Assembly (NCBI RefSeq): GCF_003818115.1
Contig: NZ_RPOI01000035.1
Coordinates: 1 to 64,000 of the forward strand
Reading direction: 5' to 3'
Source of the DNA: Citrobacter youngae
GTDB lineage: Bacteria > Pseudomonadota > Gammaproteobacteria > Enterobacterales > Enterobacteriaceae
DNA length: 64,000 bases
Made by a program: the position numbers and the translations under genes. Under the pieces are notes generated by a model that saw nothing but the letters and a program-made list of their open reading frames with translations, did no database searches and was not told the DNA's origin. This document shows positions 22,157 to 30,788 of this stretch, piece after piece (position 1 is the stretch's first letter; the number at the start of each line of letters is the position of its first letter).

Positions 22157-24416
22157 ACGCCTGACGCAGATTCTGTGCCGCTTTAACCATGTTTGCCAGC
22201 GCAGCACGGGTTTCCGGCCAGCCGCGCGTTTTCAGACCGCAGTCCGGGTTCACCCACAGACGCTCAGCCGGAATACGCTGCTCGGCTTTCTTCAACAGGG
22301 CTTCAATCCATTCCACGCTCGGAACGTTCGGCGAGTGAATATCGTAAACGCCCGGCCCGATTTCGTTCGGATAGTCGAACTCTTCGAACGACTCCAGCAA
22401 CTCCATATCAGAGCGCGAGGTTTCGATGGTGATCACGTCCGCGTCCAGCGCCGCAATGGAGTCCATGATGTCGTTGAACTCGCAGTAACACATGTGGGTG
22501 TGGATCTGGGTTTCATCCTTCGCCACTGCCGCGTTAATGCGGAAGGCTTCCACGCCCCACTCCAGATACGCCGCCCAGTCGCTGCGACGCAGCGGTAAAC
22601 CTTCACGCAGTGCCGGCTCATCAATCTGGATGATGCCGATCCCCGCCGCTTCCAGATCCGCAACTTCATCACGCAGCGCCAGCGCAATCTGCTTCGCGAT
22701 GGTTTCACGCGTCACGTCTTCACGCGGGAATGACCAGCAAAGAATGGTCACCGGTCCGGTCAGCATGCCTTTTACCGGTTTGTCGGTCAGCGACTGGGCA
22801 TACTTCGCCCACTCAACGGTAATCGCTTCCGGACGGCTGACGTCGCCAATAACAACCGGTGGCTTCACGCAGCGAGAACCGTAGCTCTGCACCCAACCGT
22901 TCTGGGTAAAGACGAAGCCGTCCAGATGCTCACCAAAGTATTCCACCATGTCGTTACGCTCGGCTTCACCGTGTACCAGCACGTCGAGACCCAGACGCTC
23001 CTGTTCAGCGATCGCCTGTTTAATATGTTCCGCAATTCCGGTGCGATAGTTACCAGCATCCAGGTTGCCCTTTTTGAAGTCCAGGCGCAGGCCACGAATT
23101 TCGGTGGTTTGCGGGAATGAGCCAATAGTTGTGGTCGGCCATGCTGGCAGATTAAAGCGGGCACGTTGCGCCTCGGCACGAACCGGGTAAGCGTTGGCGC
23201 GCTGGCTGTCCTGGGCAGTGATCGCCGCCAGACGTTTTTCTACTGCGCCGTTGTGTACGCGGGTAGAGTGACGACGAGCTTGGATCGGTGCGCTCCACTC
23301 GACAATTGCCGACGTATCACCGCTGTTCAACGCATCACGCAGCAGCGCCAGCTCGCCGCATTTTTGCAGGGCGAAGGCAAACCAGCTCTTCACTTCTGCA
23401 TCAAGGCGGGTTTCCACGCTGAGATCGATGGGGCTGTGCAGCAGGGAGCAGGAAGAAGCCACCCACAGGTCACGCTTCCCGACGATATCTTTAATTTGCG
23501 CGTATTTTTCGCTGAGATCGGCGCGCCAGACGTTGCGCCCGTTCACCAGGCCCGCTGACAGCAGCCAGTCGGCAGGCAGACGTTTGTGCAACTCGGCGAC
23601 ATCATCTTTGCCATGCACGAAGTCAACGTGCAGCCCCTGCACCGGCAGCGCGGTAATGGTATCCAGGTTTGGCGTTACGCCTTCGAAGTAGGTGGTTAGT
23701 AGCAGCTTCACCTGGCCCTGCAGGGCGTCATAAGCCGGTTTAAAGGCATCCAGCCATGCTTGCGGCAGCTCCAGTACCAGCGCCGGTTCATCGATTTGCA
23801 CCCACTCAATACCGCGTTTTGCCAGCTCGCCCAGCACCTGCTGGTAAACCGGCAGAATGTCGTTCAACAAGCTCAGGCGGTCAAACTGTTCGCCCTTCAC
23901 TTTCCCCAGCCACAGGTAAGTTACCGGCCCCAGCAGCACAGGTTTCACCTTGTGCCCGAGCGCCAGCGCTTCATCTACTTCATCCAGCAGTTGCGTCCAG
24001 GTCAGTTTGAACTGCTGGCCTTTGGTGAACTCCGGTACCATGTAGTGATAGTTAGTGTTAAACCATTTGGTCATTTCTGCCGCCGCCGCCGGCTCACCGG
24101 TCGGTGCGCGGCCACGGCCAATGCGGAATAAGGTATCGATATCGACCGAGCCGTCTTTATTCTGATGACGGGCCGGAACGTTGCCGAGCAGCAGGCTGGT
24201 GGTCAGCACGTGATCGTACCAGGCAAAATCGCCCACCGGCAGCAGGTCAACGCCCGCCTGCTTCTGCTGATCCCAGTGGCGGGCACGCAGCTCGCGGCCA
24301 ACGGTCAGCAACTCTTCACGGGAAGAATTTCCCGCCCAGTAACTTTCTTGCGCTTTCTTCAACTCGCGACGCAGGCCAACGCGAGGGAAACCGAGGGTGT
24401 GATTCAATATTGTCAT
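22155..24416 (-). CDS. metE: Cobalamin-independent methionine synthase MetE
   Basis: The 753-residue enzyme transfers a methyl group from 5-methyltetrahydropteroyl-tri-glutamate to homocysteine, the last step of methionine synthesis without B12. Two related beta-barrel domains are present. The C-terminal one holds the zinc ligands in [10 protein letters not shown] (His/Cys, about 641-643), [10 protein letters not shown] (Glu, about 665) and NPDCGLKTR (Cys, about 726). It is divergent from its activator gene metR and shares a 235-base control region with MetJ boxes, a MetR site and an ERIC element in the leader. Length equals E. coli. Confidence 0.97.
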   Translation of the reverse strand: MTILNHTLGFPRVGLRRELKKAQESYWAGNSSREELLTVGRELRARHWDQQKQAGVDLLPVGDFAWYDHVLTTSLLLGNVPARHQNKDGSVDIDTLFRIGRGRAPTGEPAAAAEMTKWFNTNYHYMVPEFTKGQQFKLTWTQLLDEVDEALALGHKVKPVLLGPVTYLWLGKVKGEQFDRLSLLNDILPVYQQVLGELAKRGIEWVQIDEPALVLELPQAWLDAFKPAYDALQGQVKLLLTTYFEGVTPNLDTITALPVQGLHVDFVHGKDDVAELHKRLPADWLLSAGLVNGRNVWRADLSEKYAQIKDIVGKRDLWVASSCSLLHSPIDLSVETRLDAEVKSWFAFALQKCGELALLRDALNSGDTSAIVEWSAPIQARRHSTRVHNGAVEKRLAAITAQDSQRANAYPVRAEAQRARFNLPAWPTTTIGSFPQTTEIRGLRLDFKKGNLDAGNYRTGIAEHIKQAIAEQERLGLDVLVHGEAERNDMVEYFGEHLDGFVFTQNGWVQSYGSRCVKPPVVIGDVSRPEAITVEWAKYAQSLTDKPVKGMLTGPVTILCWSFPREDVTRETIAKQIALALRDEVADLEAAGIGIIQIDEPALREGLPLRRSDWAAYLEWGVEAFRINAAVAKDETQIHTHMCYCEFNDIMDSIAALDADVITIETSRSDMELLESFEEFDYPNEIGPGVYDIHSPNVPSVEWIEALLKKAEQRIPAERLWVNPDCGLKTRGWPETRAALANMVKAAQNLRQA

Positions 24417-24451
24417 TTTTCTTCCTCTAATTATATGTAAATCCTATGGAT

Positions 24452-24560
24452 TTTGAATTTAGGGAAGGCGGCAAGTTTACTCATCCCCAGGAGCTTACTG
24501 AAGTAAGTGACTGGGGTGGGGAAACGAAGCCAACGCACCATAAATTTAAAAGACGAAGGA
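24452..24560. repeat. ERIC-type element in the metE leader
   Basis: GGAAGGCGGCAAG near 24463-24475 is followed by CATCCCCAGGAGC and GTGACTGGGGTG, then GCCAAC and AGACGAAGGA. This is the order of the ERIC consensus. Stem pairs are CCCCAG (24485-24490) with CTGGGG (24511-24516) and CTTACT (24494-24499) with AGTAAG (24502-24507). The right part has diverged. It lies between the MetJ boxes and the metE ATG, and would therefore be in the metE 5' untranslated RNA if the promoter is at the MetJ boxes. Confidence 0.85.
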
Positions 24561-24564
24561 TTTT

Positions 24565-24588
24565 AGCCGTCCAGATGTTTACACATCC
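24565..24588. promoter_or_regulatory. MetJ operator (three tandem met boxes)
   Basis: Three consecutive 8-base boxes, AGCCGTCC, AGATGTTT and ACACATCC, match the met box AGACGTCT at 6, 6 and 5 positions. MetJ with S-adenosylmethionine binds tandem boxes cooperatively. Position in the metE-metR divergent region agrees with the known regulon. Confidence 0.65.
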
Positions 24589-24639
24589 ATAATTGGCGGT
24601 TACTGTATATTCCTCAAGCGCAATTTGTTCATGCCGAAG

Positions 24640-24652
24640 TGAAGGACTTTCA
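24640..24652. promoter_or_regulatory. MetR-type site TGAA-N5-TTCA overlapping the metR start
   Basis: TGAAGGACTTTCA fits the MetR consensus TGAA-N5-TTCA exactly. Its last base is the A of the metR ATG (24652), so it could serve autoregulation. I did not find an equally good second site nearer the metE promoter. Confidence 0.5.
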
Positions 24653-25605
24653 TGATCGAGATTAAACACCTGAAAACGCTCCAGGCGTTGCGGAATAGTG
24701 GTTCGCTGGCAGCCGCCGCGGCGACGTTGCATCAGACCCAATCCGCTCTTTCTCACCAGTTCAGCGATCTGGAGCAGCGCCTTGGCTTTCGACTTTTTAT
24801 CCGTAAAAGCCAGCCTCTGCGCTTTACGCCGCAGGGAGAAATCCTGCTGCAGTTAGCCAATCAGGTGTTGCCGCAAATTGGTCGTGCGCTGCAGGCTTGC
24901 AACGAACCGCAGCAAACCCGGTTGCGAATCGCGATTGAATGTCACAGTTGTATTCAATGGCTGACGCCCGCGCTGGAGAATTTTCGTGCCAACTGGCCGC
25001 AGGTGGAGATGGACTTTAAATCCGGCGTGACGTTCGATCCGCAACCAGCGCTACAGCAGGATGAGCTGGATCTGGTGTTAACCTCCGACATCCTGCCGCG
25101 CAGCGGATTGCACTACTCACCGATGTTTGATTTTGAAGTCCGCCTCGTACTGGCGCCTGACCATCCGTTGGCCAGCAAAACGCAAATCACGCCGGAAGAT
25201 TTGGCCAGCGAGACACTGCTCATTTACCCAGTGCAACGGAGTCGACTGGATGTCTGGCGGCATTTCCTGCAGCCTGCGGGCGTGAGTCCGTCGCTGAAGA
25301 GCGTGGATAACACCCTGCTGCTGATTCAGATGGTTGCAGCCAGAATGGGTATCGCGGCGTTACCGCACTGGGTAGTGGAGAGTTTTGAACGCCAGGGTTT
25401 AGTAGTGACTAAAACCCTGGGTGATGGATTGTGGAGCCGACTGTACGCCGCCGTGCGTGATGGCGAGCAGCGACAGCCGGTCACAGAAGCGTTTATTCGC
25501 TCAGCGCGGAATCACGCCTGCGATCATCTGCCGTTTGTACGGAGTGCGGAACGACCCACTTTCGATGTACCCACAGTGAAGCCACTATCACAGCCGCACC
25601 AATGA
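24652..25605 (+). CDS. metR: LysR-family methionine regulator MetR
   Basis: The 317-residue LysR-type regulator uses homocysteine as coregulator and activates metE and metH. The N-terminal winged HTH (about residues 1-60, [20 protein letters not shown] and [18 protein letters not shown]) is followed by the two-lobed effector domain. Length equals E. coli MetR. The last 113 bases overlap the end of the convergent yigM gene on the opposite strand. Confidence 0.96.
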   Translation: MIEIKHLKTLQALRNSGSLAAAAATLHQTQSALSHQFSDLEQRLGFRLFIRKSQPLRFTPQGEILLQLANQVLPQIGRALQACNEPQQTRLRIAIECHSCIQWLTPALENFRANWPQVEMDFKSGVTFDPQPALQQDELDLVLTSDILPRSGLHYSPMFDFEVRLVLAPDHPLASKTQITPEDLASETLLIYPVQRSRLDVWRHFLQPAGVSPSLKSVDNTLLLIQMVAARMGIAALPHWVVESFERQGLVVTKTLGDGLWSRLYAAVRDGEQRQPVTEAFIRSARNHACDHLPFVRSAERPTFDVPTVKPLSQPHQ

Positions 25606-26392
25606 TGAAACTTGGCCAGTGAGGTTGTTGATGCCAGATAGCCAGGTTAACCAACAGCCCTGCCGGGACATGCATATTGTTCATGATGCCCAGCGTGCCC
25701 GCATCCACCTGGGTCGCGCCGTAGTTCCACATAAAGTAACCAATGCCGGACGCTGCCACGCCAAGAAAGACCAGAATTCCCCACTGTAGCGTGGTTGCAG
25801 GCATTTTCTGCGCATTGCCCAGCATGAACCAGGCCACTACAGCCACCATAAAGGCGCCCATATAAAACCAGGCAAAGGCGTTGTGCTGCGGCATTGGCCG
25901 CGTTTCCATCAGACGCTTATAGCCCACCATACCAATGGCAAAGCTGATATTGGACAACTGTACCAGCAGCAGACCGGTCCAGAAGTGGCTTGTCACCTGA
26001 TCGTAACGAATGATCCCCGCGCCAATCACCGCCAGTAACGCACTGAAGGCGTAGCTCCAGCGCAGACGGCGTCCGCTCATCAGATCATAAATCAGCGTGA
26101 TGTAGAGCGGCGTCAGCACGGTAAACAGCAGTAGCTCTGAAACCGTCAGATACAGATAGGCGTGAAAACTCAGCATATACATAATGCCAAGCTGCATGGC
26201 ACCCACCAGCATATATAGCCCGCTCGTTTTTACGCTGTGCCCACGAGTACGTAGAAACGGCAAGAACACCAGCGCCGCCAGCCCAACGCGCACCAACACC
26301 GCAAAATAGCTATCGACATGACCGGCAAGGTACTCGCCAAACAGGCTGAAGGAAAAGGCCCACAAAATAGTGGTAATGATGAGTAGCGCCAC
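25493..26392 (-). CDS. yigM: Biotin transporter YigM (EamA/DMT family)
   Basis: The 299-residue membrane protein has about ten transmembrane segments arranged as two EamA repeats. In E. coli, YigM is the sole high-affinity biotin uptake protein. Its length and sequence correspond closely to that protein. The start is GTG at 26392 (protein [15 protein letters not shown]), preceded by a weak AAGAGA at a suitable distance. An 11-base inverted repeat (26391-26427) overlaps this start, and a second dyad lies at 26437-26461. Its 3' end overlaps metR by 113 bases. Confidence 0.93.
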   Translation of the reverse strand: MALLIITTILWAFSFSLFGEYLAGHVDSYFAVLVRVGLAALVFLPFLRTRGHSVKTSGLYMLVGAMQLGIMYMLSFHAYLYLTVSELLLFTVLTPLYITLIYDLMSGRRLRWSYAFSALLAVIGAGIIRYDQVTSHFWTGLLLVQLSNISFAIGMVGYKRLMETRPMPQHNAFAWFYMGAFMVAVVAWFMLGNAQKMPATTLQWGILVFLGVAASGIGYFMWNYGATQVDAGTLGIMNNMHVPAGLLVNLAIWHQQPHWPSFIIGAAVIVASLWVHRKWVVPHSVQTADDRRRDSALSE

Positions 26393-26427
26393 AATGGATG
26401 TCTCTTAGAACAGGGAACATCCATTGT
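26391..26427 (-). promoter_or_regulatory. Inverted repeat overlapping the yigM start codon
   Basis: ACAATGGATGT (26391-26401) and ACATCCATTGT (26417-26427) are perfect 11-base arms separated by 15 bases. In the yigM mRNA the hairpin would end at the GUG start codon, and the AAGAGA ribosome-binding region would sit in the loop. It could be an operator or an RNA structure. The arms do not match the BirA half-site TTGTAAACC. Confidence 0.6.
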
Positions 26428-26436
26428 AGCGGAGAG

Positions 26437-26461
26437 TTTAGTTGACAACTGGTCAACTAAA
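26437..26461. promoter_or_regulatory. Perfect 10-base dyad upstream of yigM
   Basis: TTTAGTTGAC (26437-26446) and GTCAACTAAA (26452-26461) flank a 5-base centre, 45 bases upstream of the yigM start and 7 bases from the yigL stop codon. It is AT-rich without a U-tract, so I read it as a protein-binding site rather than a terminator. The binding protein is unknown. Confidence 0.6.
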
Positions 26462-26467
26462 GAACAA

Positions 26468-27268
26468 TTACTTTAAAAAGAGATCGCGCAGGTAGTGCGG
26501 CACGGCATCGTCAGCATTAACACCAATGACTTCCAGTTCTGGGTGCAGATCCTTCAGGCGCTGATGGGCGTTGCCCATGATGCAGCCTTTGCCCGCCATA
26601 GAGAGCATTTCCGCGTCGTTCATCCCGTCGCCAAAAGCGATACAGTCTTTCAGGCTATAGCCCATCGCTTTCGCCACAGCTTCCAGCGCATGACCTTTCG
26701 ACACGCCGCCCGCCATGACTTCCAGACAGGTAAGCGTAGAGAAGCTGACATTGACGCGATCGCCCCAGCGAGCGTTAATCGCCTGTTCCAGCGGCAGCAA
26801 TCTTTCGTGAGAATCGGTGGTGAAAAACACTTTGCTGACGCCATCCGGCTCCAGCAGCGCAGGTTCAAACAGTGAATAATTGAATACCGCCTCTTTAAAG
26901 AAACGCATTTCTTCCGGGCGGTGGCGGTTCATGAACCACTCATCATCGCGGTAAACATTCGTCACGATATCCGGGTTGGCATTCACTACACCAAACAGGT
27001 CGCTGGCAATGTCGCGATCCAGGTTATGGGAAAACACCAGATTCCCGTCAGAATCATGCACCCGCGCGCCGTTGGAGGTGATCATGTAGGTTTTAATGCC
27101 GAGGTTATCGCGAATTTGCCCCACATCAACATGATGACGACCGGTGGCAAACACGAAGTGAACACCGCGAGCCGTCAGTAGTTTTAGCGTCTCTTTGGCA
27201 TAAGGGGACAAAGTATGGTCGGGAGAAAGCAGCGTACCGTCTAAATCAGACGCAACAACCTGATACAT
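26468..27268 (-). CDS. yigL: HAD-family sugar/pyridoxal phosphatase YigL
   Basis: The 266-residue Cof-type HAD phosphatase has motif I DLDGTLL (about residues 8-14), motif II in TSNGARV, a catalytic Lys region and motif IV GDGMNDAEML. In E. coli it dephosphorylates pyridoxal phosphate and accumulated sugar phosphates. The sRNA SgrS stabilises a pldB-yigL processing product by pairing inside pldB during glucose-phosphate stress. The ATG at 27268 gives the standard length. A TTG four codons upstream is possible but has no space for a ribosome site. It is 15 bases after pldB, in one operon. Confidence 0.93.
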   Translation of the reverse strand: MYQVVASDLDGTLLSPDHTLSPYAKETLKLLTARGVHFVFATGRHHVDVGQIRDNLGIKTYMITSNGARVHDSDGNLVFSHNLDRDIASDLFGVVNANPDIVTNVYRDDEWFMNRHRPEEMRFFKEAVFNYSLFEPALLEPDGVSKVFFTTDSHERLLPLEQAINARWGDRVNVSFSTLTCLEVMAGGVSKGHALEAVAKAMGYSLKDCIAFGDGMNDAEMLSMAGKGCIMGNAHQRLKDLHPELEVIGVNADDAVPHYLRDLFLK

Positions 27269-27283
27269 AAGAAAATTCAACCT

Positions 27284-28300
27284 CTAGGCAAAGCGGGTTC
27301 CGCTGGATGAGTTATGCTTGTCGAAAAATTCGACAATAGCGTTAAGCGCGACTGAGCGCATGGCGTCCTTTTCAAAAAGGATCTCATGGTACGCGCCTTT
27401 TATGACAAGCGGCTGACCTCCTTCTACCGGATGGCCTGCTGCAGCGCGGAGTTCACAAAAACGATCGTGCATGCGGTTATCCACTACACGCTCTTCTTCG
27501 GCCTGAATCAGCAGCGTCGGCGTCGCGTCGTCTCCCGCGCCAGCCAGAACCTGTTCGCCCGCCTGAATGCCTTCACGCACCCAGTGATAGGTAGGGCCAC
27601 CCACACGTAACCGCGGATCATCTGCGTAGAAGCGTAGGTTACGCCGATAGCGCTGTCGACTATGGGTAAGCGCATTCATACCGAATGGCAGCGCCCGCCA
27701 GCGACCGGTTCCCATCGCATAGCCTTCACGGATGCGCGGATGCCCTTCAGCCCAGTCAAGAATGTGGCGCACCATCCAGTCGGGAAAGCGCATCACAATA
27801 CCAAACATCGGCGCGCAAAGCGCGATGGCATCACACTGATTCGGGTGGCGCTGCAGGAACAATGTGGCAATCGCTCCGCCCATAGAATGCGCCAGTATAT
27901 AGCGTTTTCTCCACGGACCGGGTAGCACTTCCTGCTGCCAGAAGGCGGTTAAATCGTCAACATAGTCATTAAAGTTATCGACATGCCCGCGATGCGGATC
28001 CGAAAGCATTCGCCCGGAACGCCCCTGGCCACGGTGATCGATAATGAGCACGTCAAAACCAGAATGAAACAGGTCATACGCCAGTTCAGCGTATTTCACG
28101 TAGCTTTCTATGCGTCCAGGACAGACGACGATGACGCGATCATTTTTTTCTGCATGAAAACGCACAAAATGTACGGGGATATTATCCACACCCGTAAATT
28201 CCGCTTCTTCCCGCTGACGCCAGAAATCTGTCAGTGGCCCCATGGAAAAAGCAGCAAACGCGTTTTCTCTTGTTTCCCAGTCTTTTTGCTGCTGAAACAT
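27284..28300 (-). CDS. pldB: Lysophospholipase L2 PldB
   Basis: This 338-residue alpha/beta hydrolase (E. coli 340) acts at the inner membrane and removes the acyl chain from lysophospholipids such as 2-acyl lysophosphatidylethanolamine. The nucleophile elbow AHSMGG lies near residue 140, with DHRGQGRS before it, and the His is in GAYHEILFEKD near the end. I place the start at MFQQQKDWETRE (28300), as in E. coli. An upstream in-frame stretch to 28396 would run almost to the divergent rhtB and looks non-coding. Confidence 0.93.
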   Translation of the reverse strand: MFQQQKDWETRENAFAAFSMGPLTDFWRQREEAEFTGVDNIPVHFVRFHAEKNDRVIVVCPGRIESYVKYAELAYDLFHSGFDVLIIDHRGQGRSGRMLSDPHRGHVDNFNDYVDDLTAFWQQEVLPGPWRKRYILAHSMGGAIATLFLQRHPNQCDAIALCAPMFGIVMRFPDWMVRHILDWAEGHPRIREGYAMGTGRWRALPFGMNALTHSRQRYRRNLRFYADDPRLRVGGPTYHWVREGIQAGEQVLAGAGDDATPTLLIQAEEERVVDNRMHDRFCELRAAAGHPVEGGQPLVIKGAYHEILFEKDAMRSVALNAIVEFFDKHNSSSGTRFA

Positions 28301-28410
28301 CGGGTATCCAGCCTCGCTGACCAAGTAAAATCGTTTTTTTCGCCGTCGCTGACACAACCTAACGGCAGTAGCGTATTGTGGCATAAAAATAGACAATCCG
28401 GGAGTTTCTC

Positions 28411-29031
28411 ATGACCTTTGAATGGTGGTTCGCCTACCTGCTGACCTCTATTATTTTGAGCTTGTCTCCAGGCTCTGGCGCAATCAACACTATGACCACC
28501 GCCATCAGCCATGGTTATCGCGGTGCCAGCGCGTCGATTGCGGGTTTACAGACCGGGCTGGGCATTCATATCGTTTTGGTAGGCGTGGGGCTGGGAACGC
28601 TATTTTCACGTTCGGTGATCGCGTTTGAGGTGCTGAAGTGGGCGGGAGCGGCCTATCTGATTTGGCTGGGTATTCAACAATGGCGCGCGGCGGGTGCTAT
28701 CGATCTGAACACCATGGCGAATACACAATCGCGCAGCCGCCTGTTCAAACGCGCGGTCTTTGTGAATCTGACCAACCCCAAGAGCATTGTTTTTCTTGCC
28801 GCCCTGTTCCCGCAGTTTATCCTGCCGCAGGAACCGCAACTGATGCAGTACGTGGTGCTTGGCGTTACGACCATCGTGGTCGATATCATTGTGATGATCG
28901 GTTACGCGACGCTGGCCACGCGCATTGCTGGCTGGATTAAAGGGCCAAAGCAAATGAAGGCGCTGAACAAAGTGTTCGGCTCGCTGTTTATGCTGATAGG
29001 CGCCCTGCTGGCATCGGCAAGGCATGCCTAG
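28411..29031 (+). CDS. rhtB: Homoserine/homoserine lactone efflux protein RhtB
   Basis: The 206-residue LysE-superfamily exporter has about six transmembrane segments and the family signature [10 protein letters not shown] in the first loop. It exports homoserine and homoserine lactone, conferring tolerance. [18 protein letters not shown] is the conserved second-half motif. It starts just downstream of a divergent promoter shared with pldB. In E. coli the next gene is rhtC. Here an Rpn-family gene is inserted between them. Confidence 0.95.
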   Translation: MTFEWWFAYLLTSIILSLSPGSGAINTMTTAISHGYRGASASIAGLQTGLGIHIVLVGVGLGTLFSRSVIAFEVLKWAGAAYLIWLGIQQWRAAGAIDLNTMANTQSRSRLFKRAVFVNLTNPKSIVFLAALFPQFILPQEPQLMQYVVLGVTTIVVDIIVMIGYATLATRIAGWIKGPKQMKALNKVFGSLFMLIGALLASARHA

Positions 29032-29193
29032 CAAATGGAACGGCACTCGCAAAGAAATGCTAACAGTATGAGCGTCTGAATATGACTTTCCGTACTTAGC
29101 CGCAAAGGAGGAAAAGTCTTTTATTCTGCGCTGTTAGGTGTTGAATACCAGAGTCAGAATGCCGCCACTCTCACTTCTCACGGATGATGGACG

Positions 29194-30066
29194 ATGGCGG
29201 AAGCAACGACACCCCATGACGCAGTATTTAAGACCTTCCTCTCCCGCGTGGAAACCGCGCGGGACTTTATTGAACTTCATCTTCCGCCTTCGTTAATTAA
29301 AATCTGCAAACTGGAAACGCTCCGTCTGGAATCAGGCAGTTTTGTGGAGGACGATCTGCGCCCCTATTTCAGCGATATTCTCTACTCACTGGAAACCACC
29401 AGCGGGCATGGCTATGTACATGTGCTCATCGAGCATCAAAGCTCACCTGACAAGCATATGTCATTTCGCCTGATGCGCTACGCTATCGCAGCGATGCAGC
29501 GTCATCTTGAGGCTGGAAACGACACTCTACCGCTGGTGATTCCAGTGCTCTTTTACCATGGCAAGCAAAGCCCATGGCAAGGCTCAATGAACTGGCTGGA
29601 TCACTTTGAGGATTCGGGAACCGCCCTTCAACTTTACAGCACACCATTTCCGTTGGTGGATGTGACGGTTATTCCAGATGATGAAATCATGCAGCATCGC
29701 AGTATGGCGGCGCTGACATTAGTGCAAAAGCATATTCGCCAGCGCGACATGGCACAGCTGCTGGATAAACTTACCCGCCTGTTTATGCTGGAGAAGATGA
29801 GCGGACAACAAATAACCGTGCTGGTAAACTACATGGTGCAAGCAGGGAATACACAAGATGTTCAGACATTACTGTATAAGCTGGCACAGCGTGTGCCGCA
29901 GCATGGAGACAAACTGATGACAATGGCGGATCAACTACGTGAAGAGGGCAAACGCATTGCCCTCACTGATGTAGCAAAAGCAATGCTCAAGCGAGGTCTG
30001 GATACCGATGCGATTATGGAAATGACCGGCCTTTCGAAGGATGAATTACAGAAGCTTGCGCAATAA
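29194..30066 (+). CDS. Rpn-family recombination-promoting nuclease / putative transposase
   Basis: The 290-residue protein belongs to the Rpn (RpnA-E, YhgA-like, formerly transposase_31) family of PD-(D/E)XK nucleases. It begins with the family segment TPHDAVFKTFL and has the catalytic acids in YFSDILYSL (D61) and VLIEHQSSP (E80, Q82, where the family has E-x-Q in place of E-x-K). The C-terminal tail (about 225-290) is helical. Biochemically, E. coli RpnA is a Ca2+-stimulated DNA endonuclease that promotes RecA-independent recombination. The gene is complete and lies between the convergent rhtB and rhtC, where E. coli K-12 has none. I see no terminal inverted repeats or target duplication around it. 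Confidence 0.85.
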   Translation: MAEATTPHDAVFKTFLSRVETARDFIELHLPPSLIKICKLETLRLESGSFVEDDLRPYFSDILYSLETTSGHGYVHVLIEHQSSPDKHMSFRLMRYAIAAMQRHLEAGNDTLPLVIPVLFYHGKQSPWQGSMNWLDHFEDSGTALQLYSTPFPLVDVTVIPDDEIMQHRSMAALTLVQKHIRQRDMAQLLDKLTRLFMLEKMSGQQITVLVNYMVQAGNTQDVQTLLYKLAQRVPQHGDKLMTMADQLREEGKRIALTDVAKAMLKRGLDTDAIMEMTGLSKDELQKLAQ

Positions 30067-30074
30067 ACCGTACT

Positions 30075-30095
30075 CCGCCTGGGGCTCCCAGGCGG
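30075..30095. terminator. Hairpin between the Rpn gene and rhtC
   Basis: CCGCCTGGG (30075-30083) and CCCAGGCGG (30087-30095) form a perfect 9-base stem with a 3-base loop, 8 bases after the Rpn stop and 9 before the rhtC stop. The following T-tracts are poor on both strands, so termination would be weak or need Rho. Confidence 0.55.
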
Positions 30096-30104
30096 GTAAC
30101 AAAC

Positions 30105-30725
30105 TTAGCGCGAAATAATCAGGTGGATGCCGAAACCCGCGAACAGCGCGCCAGCAAAACCATCAATCCACTTCGCCAGACGCTGATAGCCACGACGCAT
30201 TTTCGGCAGCGCAAACAGGCTGGCAACTACGGTAAACCACGCCAGGGTTTCCACGATGATCAGAGCAAAAATCCCCCAACGCGCGCCCGTTCCCACGTTA
30301 TCGCCAACGAACAATGAGAAGACGGAGCCAAAATAGATAATGGCTTTAGGGTTCGCCAGATTGGTCAGCAGACCTTTCAAAAAGCTGCGCCCGCTCTGCG
30401 CCAGCTCCACCTGCGGAGTGGGAGCCGCAACATCCTGTTTTTTAAACGCGCCGCGCAGCATCTGGTAGCCCATCCAGCACAGATACAGACCCCCACCGAC
30501 CATAATAATGGTGTGCAGCCAGGCCATTTTTTCGATAATCAGATGCAGGCCGAGCAGTGCCACGCCAGCCCAGACCATGACGCCACAGGTAATACCCAGC
30601 ACGCCCATCATCGCTTCTTTGCGCGAACGGCTAACCGCAGTTTGAGAAACAAAAAAGAAATCGGGACCGGGACTCATCAGCGCAACGATGTGCACCAACG
30701 CAACGGTGAAAAATAGCGTTAACAT
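30105..30725 (-). CDS. rhtC: Threonine efflux protein RhtC
   Basis: The 206-residue LysE-family exporter is collinear with E. coli RhtC. The signature SPGPDFFFVSQTA lies in the first loop and NLANPKAIIYFGSVF in the second half. It exports threonine. It is transcribed leftward toward rhtB, with the Rpn gene between the two. It lies downstream of recQ on the same strand but is separated from it by 63 bases that can hold its own promoter. Confidence 0.95.
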   Translation of the reverse strand: MLTLFFTVALVHIVALMSPGPDFFFVSQTAVSRSRKEAMMGVLGITCGVMVWAGVALLGLHLIIEKMAWLHTIIMVGGGLYLCWMGYQMLRGAFKKQDVAAPTPQVELAQSGRSFLKGLLTNLANPKAIIYFGSVFSLFVGDNVGTGARWGIFALIIVETLAWFTVVASLFALPKMRRGYQRLAKWIDGFAGALFAGFGIHLIISR

Positions 30726-30788
30726 AAAAATGACTCGCGGGGGAATAGTTCAGTGAGTCACCATCCTGGCACTTTTTTGCCCGGCTGA

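Noticed and set aside
24481-24756. A 91-codon open frame on the - strand through the metE-metR gap
   Set aside because: It runs through the ERIC, the MetJ boxes and the start of metR on the other strand, and the peptide has no similarity to any known product.
29032-30104. Insertion sequence around the Rpn gene
   Set aside because: No terminal inverted repeats or target duplication are visible at the ends, so I call only the gene.
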